From Clostridium lentum (GTDB lineage Bacteria; Bacillota; Clostridia; Clostridiales; Clostridiaceae), in NCBI RefSeq assembly GCF_014287815.1, contig NZ_JACOOQ010000005.1, positions 1 through 64,000 of the forward strand: 64,000 bases of DNA, written 5' to 3'. The notes below the pieces were generated by a model. The model was given only the letters and a program-made list of their open reading frames with translations, did no database searches and was not told where the DNA came from. A program made the translations under genes and the position numbers. This document shows, one piece after another, positions 7,710 to 16,181 of the stretch. The first letter of the stretch is position 1. Each line of letters begins with the position of its first letter.

Positions 7710-9776
7710 ATGGGAATTAAGATTAATGAAAATCAAAATATATTTAGCATTGAAACTAAAAATACATCTTATATCTTTGGAGTTGATAATTTAGGACTTA
7801 TAAGGCATTTATATTGGGGAAATAGAATTGATAATATTAATGACTTCCAAATGCCTGTTTTAAATGAAGTATCAACTAATGATCCAGTTCATGAAATAAC
7901 TCCAGAAGAGTTTCCAGTGCATGGAGGATTAAGATATAAAGAAACTTGTTTAAAAGTTAATTTTAGTGATAAGACAAGAGAAATAGTATTACGATATGAA
8001 GGATATGAAATAAATGGACAAGAACTAATCATAAAATTAAAAGATAATCATTATGATTTTGATGTAAATTTACATTATAGATCACATTATGATTATGATC
8101 TTATGGAAAGATGGGTTGAAGTTGTAAATAATACTAAAGATCAAGTATTGGTGGAAAAGATACATAGTGCTCAATTCCATATTCCATATGAAGGATTAAA
8201 TTTTTCTAATACTTGTGGACATTGGGGAGCTGAACAACAAAGATTCACTCAAAAGATGAGCTTTGGAAAAGTAGTTATTGAAAATAGAAGAGGAATATCA
8301 ACTCATAATCATAATCCTCATTTTATTTTAGATAAAGATGCCACAGAAAGTACAGGGGAAGTTTATTTTGGAGCTTTAAAGCTAAGCGGAAACTTCAAAG
8401 GTGTTGTTGAACAGACGCAATATGGTGAAACTTTAGTTCAAATGGGAATTAATGAATTTGATTTTGAATTATCTCTTGAAGCAGGAAAGAGTTTTATAGC
8501 GCCAGCAATTATATGTGGATATACAAGCAGAGGTTTTGAAAGAATGAGCCATAATCTGCATAAGTTTGCTAATGATAATATTTTAAGAAGTGGTTTAAGA
8601 CCAGTATTATATAATTCATGGGAAGCTACTGAATTTAAAGTTACTTGTAATGAACAAATAAAATTAGCTAAAAAAGCAAAGGAAATAGGAGCAGAATTAT
8701 TTGTTGTTGATGATGGATGGTTTGGTGAAAGAGATTGTATATATAATGGTCTTGGTGATTGGTATGTAAATGAAGAAAAATTTCCTAATGGTTTAAAACC
8801 TTTGATTGATGAAGTTAAGGGGTTAGATATGAAATTTGGTATATGGGTTGAGCCTGAGATGGTAAATCCGTTAGCAAGCTTATATAAAGAGCATCCAGAT
8901 TTGATATATCACTATGAAACTAGAGTTAGTGATACTTCAAGAGGACAATATGTATTAAATATGACTAAAAAAGAAGTTAAAGAGTTTGTTTACCAAATGC
9001 TAGACAATTTGTTATCTTCATATGAAATAGATTATATAAAATGGGATGCTAATAGACCTATATCACAAGCTGGTGTTGAAAAAGATATCTGGTATAAGCA
9101 TATTGAAGCAATTTATGATATTGTAAAAGAATTAAAGAAGAAGCATCCAGATGTATTATTTGAAGCTTGTGCTTCAGGTGGAGGAAGAACTGATTATGGT
9201 ATACTAGGTATATTTGATGATTTCTGGACAAGTGACAATACTGATGCATATGATAGATTAAAAATTCAAAATAGTTATTCATATATTTATCCAATAAAGG
9301 CCATGAGAGCTTGGGTGACAGATTGCCCAAATTTTTTATCACAAAGAGTAATACCTATGAAATTTAGATACCATAGTGCCATGATGGGTACACTAGGCAT
9401 TGGCTGTAATATATTAAAGTTAAGTGAAGATGAAATAGAGCTTTCTAAAGAGATGATTAATGAATATAAAAATATTCGTCATATAGTTCAAGAAGGAAGT
9501 TTCTATAGGCTAGAAAACACATCTGAAAATGATTATGCCCTATTCCAATACGTAAAAGAGGGAGAGGTATTATTATTTGCATTCTTACCTCAAAGTAAGT
9601 TAGGACATAGAGCTGCAAGGGTAAAGCTTAGAGGATTAGATGGTGATAAAATTTATAAATTCCAAATAAATGAAGAAGAAATTGAAAAAAGCGGAAGCTA
9701 TTTAATGAATCAAGGAATTGATATAAAATTAATTGGAGATTATGATAGCAAGATAATAAAATTTATTTGTAAATAG
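7710..9776 (+). CDS. Alpha-galactosidase, GH36
   Basis: 688 residues; hydrolyses terminal alpha-1,6-galactose from melibiose, raffinose or stachyose inside the cell (no signal peptide). N-terminal beta-supersandwich (about 1-300) then the TIM barrel. Key blocks: DDGWFGERD (about 333-341), WVEPEMVNP (about 379-387), DYIKWDANR with the nucleophile Asp (about 441-449), EACASGGGRTDYG (about 484-496) and TSDNTDAYDR with the acid/base Asp (about 507-516). These are the classic GH36 signatures and the length is normal. The ATG has AAGGAG upstream. Downstream terminator separates it from the symporter, so the two are coordinated by shared operator sites rather than one transcript. Confidence 0.96.
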   Translation: MGIKINENQNIFSIETKNTSYIFGVDNLGLIRHLYWGNRIDNINDFQMPVLNEVSTNDPVHEITPEEFPVHGGLRYKETCLKVNFSDKTREIVLRYEGYEINGQELIIKLKDNHYDFDVNLHYRSHYDYDLMERWVEVVNNTKDQVLVEKIHSAQFHIPYEGLNFSNTCGHWGAEQQRFTQKMSFGKVVIENRRGISTHNHNPHFILDKDATESTGEVYFGALKLSGNFKGVVEQTQYGETLVQMGINEFDFELSLEAGKSFIAPAIICGYTSRGFERMSHNLHKFANDNILRSGLRPVLYNSWEATEFKVTCNEQIKLAKKAKEIGAELFVVDDGWFGERDCIYNGLGDWYVNEEKFPNGLKPLIDEVKGLDMKFGIWVEPEMVNPLASLYKEHPDLIYHYETRVSDTSRGQYVLNMTKKEVKEFVYQMLDNLLSSYEIDYIKWDANRPISQAGVEKDIWYKHIEAIYDIVKELKKKHPDVLFEACASGGGRTDYGILGIFDDFWTSDNTDAYDRLKIQNSYSYIYPIKAMRAWVTDCPNFLSQRVIPMKFRYHSAMMGTLGIGCNILKLSEDEIELSKEMINEYKNIRHIVQEGSFYRLENTSENDYALFQYVKEGEVLLFAFLPQSKLGHRAARVKLRGLDGDKIYKFQINEEEIEKSGSYLMNQGIDIKLIGDYDSKIIKFICK

Positions 9777-9786
9777 GCTTAAAATA

Positions 9787-9813
9787 AGACTGTATAAGAT
9801 GGTTATACAGTCT
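9787..9813 (+). terminator. Terminator of alpha-galactosidase
   Basis: AGACTGTATAA (9787-9797), loop GATGG, TTATACAGTCT (9803-9813), then ATTTTTA. Confidence 0.88.
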
Positions 9814-9826
9814 ATTTTTAACTTTT

Positions 9827-9869
9827 TAGTAAAATGTATATAAAAAAGATAGTAAAAAATAGTAAAAAA
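9827..9869 (+). repeat. TAGTAAAA repeats upstream of symporter
   Basis: TAGTAAAATG at 9827 and two exactly abutting copies TAGTAAAAAA at 9850-9859 and 9860-9869, immediately before the candidate -35. The same motif is arrayed at 10-base spacing before the GH42 gene (11384-11413). Likely regulator binding or curved DNA; not a known named element. Confidence 0.5.
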
Positions 9870-9872
9870 CTC

Positions 9873-9930
9873 TTGCAAATTATTGGTGAAAATGTTATCA
9901 TAAATCTTGTAACAGATGTAAACAGTTTCA
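9873..9930 (+). promoter_or_regulatory. Symporter promoter with LacI operator and cre-like site
   Basis: TTGCAA (9873-9878), 17-base spacer, TATCAT-like -10 (9896-9901). GAAAATGTTATC (9888-9899) overlaps the -10 and matches GAAAACGTTATC in front of the alpha-galactosidase at 11 of 12 bases. TGTAAACAGTTTCA (9917-9930) follows the start point and differs from the CcpA cre consensus TGWAANCGNTNWCA at one position, so carbon catabolite repression by roadblock is plausible. Confidence 0.5.
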
Positions 9931-9969
9931 AAGATAAATGTGAAATTGAAAATGAAAGGGATGGGAAAT

Positions 9970-11340
9970 ATGAATTTATCTTTTAAAACAAAATATTCAT
10001 TTGGTGTAGGAGCCTTAGGTAAAGATTTAGTTTATGCTATAGTTTCATCATACTTAATGATTTACTTAACAGACTTAGTTGGAATATCACCGCTATTTGT
10101 TGGGAACTTATTTTTAGTAGCTAGAGTATGGGATGCTTTTAATGATCCAATGATGGGGATGATAGTTGATAATACAAGAAGTAAATATGGTAAATTTAGA
10201 CCATGGATTTTACTTGGAACATTGGTTAATGCAGTAGTATTAATTTTCTTATTTAAAAAGCCAAATTTAACAGGGACAAGCCTTTATGCTTATTTCTCAG
10301 TTATGTATATTTTATGGGGAATGACATATACATTAATGGATATACCATACTGGTCAATGCTTCCTTCATTATCTAAGACTAAGGAAGAAAGAGATCAAAT
10401 GTCAGTTATTCCAAGAATTTTTGCTAGTTCAGCATGGCTTATTATAGGAGCATTTGGTTTAGCAATGGTTAATAAGCTAGGTAGTGGAGACCAAACAATA
10501 GGATATGGAAAATTAGCAATTATAATTTCGGTAATATTTGTTATATCATCAATAATTACAGTGGTAAATGTTAAAGATAGTAGCTGCAATATGGCTTCAT
10601 CAGGACAATCAGCTGAAAAGACAACATTAAAACAAGCGTTTAAAGTAATTAAAGAAAATGATCAATTATTAGTATATATTGGTGTAGTATTAGCTTACAA
10701 CTTAGTTGCTCAATTAGCAGGTGGTATGGCAATCTATTATTTCAAATATGTTACAGGAAATGAAAATATGTATTCAGTATTTACAGCATTTGCTTCACTT
10801 GCTGAAATCAGTGCTTTAATATTATTCCCAATAATATCAAAGAAAATGAGTAAGAGAAATGTATTTAGAATGGCATGTTACTTACCAGCAGTTGGTTTAA
10901 TAATGTTATTATTAGTAGGAATATTTATGCCAACAAATGCAACATTAATAGCAACTTCAGGAATTATCATGAAGATGGGTACAGGATTTATCTTAGGAGC
11001 AACAACAGTTATGCTTGCTGACGTTATTGATTATAACGAAGTTAAATTTGGTACTAGAAATGAAAGTATTATAGCTTCATTCCAAACACTTTTAGTTAAA
11101 GGTGCATCAGCAGTTTCTGCATGGTTAATCGGTGTAGGTTTAACAATAGTAGGATATAAAGCAAATGTAGTTCAAACAGCTGGTACAATATTTGGTATGA
11201 GAGTTTTAATGATTGGTATACCTTCAGTAATAAGTATTATAGCCTTTATAATTTATAAAAAAGGATATAAGATCGAAGGACAATTCCAAGATGAAATTAT
11301 CAATAAGTTAGAAGAAAAAAGAAATGCTGAAATGGCATAA
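9970..11340 (+). CDS. GPH-family galactoside:cation symporter (MelB/LacS-type)
   Basis: 456 residues from the ATG at 9970, which is preceded by AAAGGGATGGG; a GTG 30 bases upstream has no better site and adds a Lys-rich stretch that the family lacks. About 12 membrane helices; the family signature appears as ARVWDAFNDPMMGMIVDNTRS KYGKFRPWIL (cytoplasmic loop 2-3, split here for length) with the cation-site Asp residues of helix 2 region. Transports melibiose or other galactosides with Na+ or H+. No C-terminal PTS IIA domain, unlike LacS. Sits between alpha- and beta-galactosidase genes with its own promoter. Confidence 0.93.
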   Translation: MNLSFKTKYSFGVGALGKDLVYAIVSSYLMIYLTDLVGISPLFVGNLFLVARVWDAFNDPMMGMIVDNTRSKYGKFRPWILLGTLVNAVVLIFLFKKPNLTGTSLYAYFSVMYILWGMTYTLMDIPYWSMLPSLSKTKEERDQMSVIPRIFASSAWLIIGAFGLAMVNKLGSGDQTIGYGKLAIIISVIFVISSIITVVNVKDSSCNMASSGQSAEKTTLKQAFKVIKENDQLLVYIGVVLAYNLVAQLAGGMAIYYFKYVTGNENMYSVFTAFASLAEISALILFPIISKKMSKRNVFRMACYLPAVGLIMLLLVGIFMPTNATLIATSGIIMKMGTGFILGATTVMLADVIDYNEVKFGTRNESIIASFQTLLVKGASAVSAWLIGVGLTIVGYKANVVQTAGTIFGMRVLMIGIPSVISIIAFIIYKKGYKIEGQFQDEIINKLEEKRNAEMA

Positions 11341-11346
11341 TATACA

Positions 11347-11370
11347 AAACCCAGTCTTAGGGCTGGGTTT
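11347..11370 (+). terminator. Terminator of symporter gene
   Basis: AAACCCAG (11347-11354), 8-base loop, CTGGGTTT (11363-11370). Confidence 0.75.
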
Positions 11371-11383
11371 AAATAATATTTTT

Positions 11384-11413
11384 TAGTAAAATTTAGTAAA
11401 AAATAGTTAAAAA
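11384..11413 (+). repeat. Three tandem 10-base TAGTWAAAWW repeats before GH42 gene
   Basis: TAGTAAAATT (11384-11393), TAGTAAAAAA (11394-11403) and TAGTTAAAAA (11404-11413) abut exactly, one helical turn each. They lie about 60 bases upstream of the beta-galactosidase start and echo those at 9827-9869. Confidence 0.6.
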
Positions 11414-11471
11414 CATATATAAATGTGGTAAAATTATTATAAAAAAGAGTTAAGGTAATGGAGGTATAAAA

Positions 11472-13424
11472 ATGTACTTAGGTGTTGATTATTATCCAGA
11501 GCACTGGAATGAAAATATGTTAAATGAAGATTTAGATAATATAATAGAATTAGGTAGTAATGTAATAAGAATAGGTGAATTTGCATGGCATATGATGGAG
11601 AGAATTGAAGGGGAATATGATTTTTCTTATTTCGATCATGTGATAGCAAAAGCTAAGGAAAAGGGATTGAAAGTTATTTTCGGTACTCCTACAGCTACTA
11701 TGCCAGCATGGCTTGCAAAAAACTATCCTGATGTGTTATCAGAATTTGAAGATAACACAAAGAGAGCTTTTGGAGGAAGAAGACAGTATTGCTTTAACAG
11801 CAGAACATATCATAAGTTTAGTGAAAAAATAATAAGAGCTCTTGCAGAGCACTATAAAAATGAAAAAGGAATTGTTGCATGGCAAATAGATAATGAGTTT
11901 GGTCATGAAGGAAGCGATATTTGTTTTTGTGATGAATGTAAGAGAGCTTTTAGAGATTATTTAAAAGAGGCTTATAATAATAATATAAATAGACTTAATG
12001 AAATTTGGGGAACAGTATTTTGGTCGCAAGAGTACAATGACTTTGACGAAATACCTCTTCCAGCTAAAACTATAACCACTCATAATCCTTCATTACGTAT
12101 GGAGTGGGAAAGATTTAGAAGTTTAAGTGTTGAAAGATATGCAAAGATGCAAGTGGATTTATTAAAGGAAGTATTAGGTGAAGATTCTGTAGTAATGCAT
12201 GATTTTTCAGGTGGATATTTTGATAAGAGCTATGATTTTTCAAAAGTTGCACAGCATTTAGATGTTGTAGCTTACAATAATTATCCAGTATGGGGTGGGC
12301 AAAGAGAGCCAATTCCAGCTCATGAAATAGCATGTGGTTTAGATTATATGAGAGGTGCTAAAAAGCAAAATTTCTGGATAACTGAAGCCATAATGGGTGC
12401 TCAAGGACACGATGTAATTGGATATCTTCCAAGACCAAATCAAGCAAAAATGTGGTCATATCAAGCAATGGCTCATGGATGTAATTCGCTTATGTATTTT
12501 AGATATAGAGGAGCTGTTAAAGGTGCAGAGCAATATTGTTATGGAATATTAGATCAAGATAATATAAAGAGAAGAAAATTCTTTGAAGTTCAAGATTTCT
12601 TTAAGGATATTAAAGAAAATGAAGAAGTAGTTAATAGTAAAGTAAAAGCTGAAGTAGCAGTTATTTATGATTATGAATCTATGGCTTCATTTAGAATTCA
12701 AAAACAAAGTTTCTTAATGGATTATAAGAATGAAGTATATAGACTTTACAGACCATTCTATAATAAGAATATAAATATTGACGTTATTCCATCTTATACT
12801 GATTTTAGTGAATATAAAGTATTATTAATACCAACAATGATAGTATTTAAATCAGAGGTTCAAGAAAGAATTAGAGAATTTGTTAAAAATGGTGGAAAAG
12901 TTGTATTTAGCTTTAGAACGGCTATTAAAGATTACTATAATAATCTAACTCTTGGAGAGCTTAATCCAACATATTATAATGAGTTAATTGGTGGTTATGT
13001 TGAAGAAATAGAATCTCTTCAAGAAGGACAAGAGGTAGATATAAAAGGTATAGATGAATTTGCAGGCATTTCAGGTAGTGGAGTTGTCTTTAGAGATATG
13101 TTAAAAACTACTACTGCGAAACCTCTATTTGTGTATAATGATGAATTTTACAATCATTTAAGCGCTGTAACTGTTAATAATTTTGAAGAAGGTCAAGTTT
13201 ATTATATAGGAACAGGTCTTGATAACTGTACTATGGATGCCATAGCAGCAAAGATAATTACTGATGCAGCTATTGAATGGATAGATACAGAAGAAGGCGT
13301 TGAAGTAGTTAAGAGAGAAGTTAATGGAGAAACTTATTACTTTGTTATGAACCACACTGACAAGGTTAAGAACTTCAATAATATAGAATTAAAAGCTTAC
13401 GAAAGCAAGATAATGAAAAACTAA
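11472..13424 (+). CDS. Beta-galactosidase, GH42
   Basis: 650 residues, cytoplasmic. GVDYYPEHW at residues 4-12 is the GH42 entry motif; the acid/base Glu lies in AWQIDNEFGHE (about 141) and the nucleophile Glu in FWITEAIMGAQGH (about 304). A four-Cys set, FCDECKRAF with the neighbouring DICFC, gives a typical GH42 zinc-binding cluster. Trimerisation domain and beta domain follow (about 380-640). Cleaves beta-galactosides such as lactose or galacto-oligosaccharides to galactose, which feeds the galactokinase downstream. RBS TGGAGGT precedes the ATG; own promoter region with the tandem 10-base repeats. Confidence 0.96.
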   Translation: MYLGVDYYPEHWNENMLNEDLDNIIELGSNVIRIGEFAWHMMERIEGEYDFSYFDHVIAKAKEKGLKVIFGTPTATMPAWLAKNYPDVLSEFEDNTKRAFGGRRQYCFNSRTYHKFSEKIIRALAEHYKNEKGIVAWQIDNEFGHEGSDICFCDECKRAFRDYLKEAYNNNINRLNEIWGTVFWSQEYNDFDEIPLPAKTITTHNPSLRMEWERFRSLSVERYAKMQVDLLKEVLGEDSVVMHDFSGGYFDKSYDFSKVAQHLDVVAYNNYPVWGGQREPIPAHEIACGLDYMRGAKKQNFWITEAIMGAQGHDVIGYLPRPNQAKMWSYQAMAHGCNSLMYFRYRGAVKGAEQYCYGILDQDNIKRRKFFEVQDFFKDIKENEEVVNSKVKAEVAVIYDYESMASFRIQKQSFLMDYKNEVYRLYRPFYNKNINIDVIPSYTDFSEYKVLLIPTMIVFKSEVQERIREFVKNGGKVVFSFRTAIKDYYNNLTLGELNPTYYNELIGGYVEEIESLQEGQEVDIKGIDEFAGISGSGVVFRDMLKTTTAKPLFVYNDEFYNHLSAVTVNNFEEGQVYYIGTGLDNCTMDAIAAKIITDAAIEWIDTEEGVEVVKREVNGETYYFVMNHTDKVKNFNNIELKAYESKIMKN

Positions 13425-13425
13425 T

Positions 13426-13464
13426 AAAAATAACCTGGTAATTCTAAATTACTGGGTTATTTTT
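13426..13464. terminator. Bidirectional terminator, GH42 / LacI
   Basis: Left arm 13426-13443 and right arm 13447-13464 form an 18-base stem with two mismatched pairs, A-run on the left and T-run on the right, between convergent genes. Confidence 0.85.
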
Positions 13465-13478
13465 ATTAGTTTTGAAGA

Positions 13479-14501
13479 TTAATCACCTTGCTGATTAACA
13501 GTTTCTCTTATCACAAGTTTGTTATTTAAAATTATTTTTTTGCTGAATTCATTATTATAAGTTATCTTTTCTAATAATAGTTCAGCAGCATTTTCTCCTA
13601 AAAGAGACATATTTTGATCTATGGTAGTTAATTTAGGTTCTACTATTTTGCTTAACTCAGTATTATCAAAACCAATTACAGAAATATCTTCTGGAACATT
13701 TAAGCCTAGTCTTTTGCAGGCATTTATGGCACCAACGGCCATAAGATCATTACAAGCAAAGATAGCTGTTATTTTTCTATTTTTAGTTAAGAAATTAGTT
13801 ACAGATACAATTGTATTATCTACGGTTTCACTACCATTTCCCTTACCGATATTAATTACATTAGATGGGTGGTAATGATTTGAATTTGTAAGCATGCTTA
13901 TATATTTTTTTTCTTTGATATCATAAGAAGCACTATTTTCTCCACGAATGAAAAGAATATTCTTATGGTTATTATTGATGAGATATTTTAAAGCAATCTC
14001 AGCACCAATGCTTTCATCATTGGAAACAGAAGATATGTTTTCTACGGAAGCATGCCCGTTTATAAATACAATAGGAACTGTTTTAGCAATTGATTTATAA
14101 AAATCTGAATTGATATTTGAAGTGTTAGGATCTAGTACAATTACGCCTGCAACATTTCGTGCAAGGAGGTCATTGATACATCTTACCTCTTCTTCTCTAT
14201 CATTATTAGAGCAGCAAAGAATTAAAGAATAGCCTTTTGCTTTTAAAGCAGTTTCTATGCTTGTAACAACTTCAGGGAAAAACATATTATTAATACTAGG
14301 GAGAACAACTCCTATGGCAGTGGATTTTTGTCTAGTAAGTTCTCTAGCTTGTATATTAGGAATAAAATTAAGTTCTTTTATTACTTTTTGAACTTTTTCT
14401 TTTGTTTCAGCTTTTACAGGATAGTTGCCATTTAGCACTCTAGATACTGTGGCAACAGAAACTTCAGCCTTTTTAGCAACATCTTGAATAGTAATCTTCA
14501 T
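13479..14501 (-). CDS. LacI-family repressor next to galK (GalR-like)
   Basis: 340 residues. N-terminal HTH ITIQDVAKKAEVSVATVSRVL (recognition helix VATVSRVLN) with the hinge NIQARELTRQKS, then a sugar-binding domain from GVVLPSINN onward with IFACNDLMAVGAI and VPEDISVIGFDN, all standard. It lies on the same strand and just downstream of galK, separated by a terminator. Two operators of the form TAGTAACCGATTNCTA upstream of galK are its most likely targets. Inducer probably galactose or a derivative. RBS AAGGTGTG precedes the ATG. Confidence 0.92.
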   Translation of the reverse strand: MKITIQDVAKKAEVSVATVSRVLNGNYPVKAETKEKVQKVIKELNFIPNIQARELTRQKSTAIGVVLPSINNMFFPEVVTSIETALKAKGYSLILCCSNNDREEEVRCINDLLARNVAGVIVLDPNTSNINSDFYKSIAKTVPIVFINGHASVENISSVSNDESIGAEIALKYLINNNHKNILFIRGENSASYDIKEKKYISMLTNSNHYHPSNVINIGKGNGSETVDNTIVSVTNFLTKNRKITAIFACNDLMAVGAINACKRLGLNVPEDISVIGFDNTELSKIVEPKLTTIDQNMSLLGENAAELLLEKITYNNEFSKKIILNNKLVIRETVNQQGD

Positions 14502-14524
14502 TTAATCACACCTTGCATAGTAAT

Positions 14525-14556
14525 AAATAGGCTATCCTTTTATGGATAGCCTATTT
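14525..14556 (-). terminator. Terminator between galK and LacI gene
   Basis: AAATAGGCTATCC (14525-14537) pairs with GGATAGCCTATTT (14544-14556), a 13-base perfect stem. Confidence 0.75.
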
Positions 14557-14574
14557 AAATAATTGTATAATATA

Positions 14575-15750
14575 TTATAATAATTTTCTAGCACCATCAG
14601 ATATAGTTGCCACATAGAAATCAGGAGCATAACCGATGATTTCAGTATATTTTTTAGTGATAGTATCTATGAAGTTTTGAACATTTTCTTCTTTGACTAT
14701 ACTAACTGTACATCCACCGAATCCAGCACCAGTCATACGAGCACCTATTACTCCAGGCATTTCCCATGCTAAAGATACTAAAGTATCTAATTCCTTACCA
14801 GTAACTTCATAATCATCTCTTAAAGAAATATGAGATTCAGACATAAGTTTTCCAAATAATAATAAATTGTTATTTTCTAAAGCCTTAACAGCTTTTAAAG
14901 TACGTTGGTTTTCATAAACGGCATGTTTCGCTCTTTTTCTTACTATTGGATCTGTTATTACGTTCTTAACTTCTTCAAATTCTTCTTCAGTAAGTTCTCC
15001 TAAAGAATTGATATTTTTAACAGTTTGTATTTGAGCTAATGCAGTTTCGCATTCAGAACGTCTTTCATTATATTTAGAATCAGCAAGTCCACGTTTCTTA
15101 TTAGTATTACCGATTACTATTTTATATCCTTCCATATTGATTTTACTATATCTATATTCTAAAGTGTTACAGTCTAACAGTATAGCACATCCTTCAGTAC
15201 CCATACCAATAGCAAATTGATCCATGATACCACAGTTAACGCCAATGAATTTATTTTCAGCTTCTTGGCACATTTTCACCATAGATATCATATCTAAATT
15301 AAAGTTGTTTAAATCATTAATGATTACAGCCATTAATACTTCTAATGAAGCTGAAGATGAAAGTCCAGCTCCGTTTGGAATATTTCCGTAGAATAATATA
15401 TCAAAACCGTGTTCAGTTCTATATCCATGATTTTCAAAAGTTTTTATAACTGCTTTTGGATAGTTTGCCCAATCATGTGCTTTATCATAAACCATATAAT
15501 CTAGACTAAACTCAATAACTCCTAAATCTTCAAAGTTCATTGAATATAATCTTACTTTTCTATCATTTCTTTTAGATATTATTCCATATGTTCCAAAAGA
15601 AAGTGCACAAGGGAAAACATGTCCACCATTATAATCTGTATGTTCACCTATTAAATTAACTCTTCCTGGTGAGAAGAATAAGTGTTGATCCTTTACATTA
15701 AATACGTTTATAAAATTGTCTTGTAACATTGATACTATATTCTTATGCAT
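14575..15750 (-). CDS. galK: Galactokinase
   Basis: 391 residues; phosphorylates galactose at C1 with ATP, the first step of the Leloir pathway. GHMP family: galactokinase signature [19 protein letters not shown] (about 29-47), ATP loop [16 protein letters not shown] (about 124-139), catalytic Asp in [13 protein letters not shown] (about 175) and the C-terminal [12 protein letters not shown] (about 336-347). Length normal. RBS AGGAGGT. galT and galE are not in the window. The promoter is overlapped by a strong LacI-type operator. Confidence 0.97.
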   Translation of the reverse strand: MHKNIVSMLQDNFINVFNVKDQHLFFSPGRVNLIGEHTDYNGGHVFPCALSFGTYGIISKRNDRKVRLYSMNFEDLGVIEFSLDYMVYDKAHDWANYPKAVIKTFENHGYRTEHGFDILFYGNIPNGAGLSSSASLEVLMAVIINDLNNFNLDMISMVKMCQEAENKFIGVNCGIMDQFAIGMGTEGCAILLDCNTLEYRYSKINMEGYKIVIGNTNKKRGLADSKYNERRSECETALAQIQTVKNINSLGELTEEEFEEVKNVITDPIVRKRAKHAVYENQRTLKAVKALENNNLLLFGKLMSESHISLRDDYEVTGKELDTLVSLAWEMPGVIGARMTGAGFGGCTVSIVKEENVQNFIDTITKKYTEIIGYAPDFYVATISDGARKLL

Positions 15751-15779
15751 ATTAATTACCTCCTAAATATACCATTAAT

Positions 15780-15876
15780 ATTATAGTAACCGATTACTAT
15801 AAAAATGTAAATAGTAAAATTATAAAAAATAATAGAGTTTTAAATATAGGAATATACAGATAGTAACCGATTTCTA
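15780..15876 (-). promoter_or_regulatory. galK promoter with two GalR-like operators
   Basis: Read on the minus strand: TTTACA (15811-15806) and TATAAT (15785-15780). Operator 1 at 15781-15802 has perfect 9-base arms TTATAGTAA and TTACTATAA around CCGA and covers the -35/-10 spacer. Operator 2, TAGTAACCGATTTCTA, is at 15861-15876. The centres are 77 bases apart. The gap to the next gene otherwise shows only AT-rich DNA, the inverted repeat at 16050-16090 and a cre-like site. Confidence 0.65.
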
Positions 15877-16049
15877 ATATTCTTTTTGAATTACCATAAA
15901 TAAATGAAAAATACTTCTTGGATAATTAAAAAATAATAAGTAAAAAAGGATGAATTTTTTTGATGTATATAGTGAGTAGAAACTTTAATACATTGAAAAT
16001 AAACTTTATGTTATGTTATGATTACAAAGTAAAAGTATATATGTAAGAA

Positions 16050-16090
16050 ATTAACATATTAGATATTATTACAAAAAATAATATGTTAAT
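16050..16090. repeat. 12-base inverted repeat
   Basis: ATTAACATATTA (16050-16061) and TAATATGTTAAT (16079-16090) are perfect complements with a 17-base loop. No T-run follows, so an operator or leader hairpin before the ABC ATPase gene is more likely than a terminator. Confidence 0.4.
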
Positions 16091-16110
16091 TTGTAACTAT
16101 TACATATAGA

Positions 16111-16124
16111 TGAAAACAATTTCA
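16111..16124 (+). promoter_or_regulatory. cre-like site upstream of sugar ABC ATPase
   Basis: TGAAAACAATTTCA, a palindrome-like match to the CcpA cre consensus with A at the central G position, 57 bases before the start codon. Same pattern as 9917-9930. Confidence 0.4.
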
Positions 16125-16181
16125 AGAAGTACAATATAAATATATTAAGAGTTTAAAAATGAATTTATGGAGGGAATATAT

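Noticed and set aside
9058..9342. Minus-strand open frame inside alpha-galactosidase
   Set aside because: Shadow of the real gene, no ribosome site, Leu/His-rich composition; the same holds for many other antisense frames.
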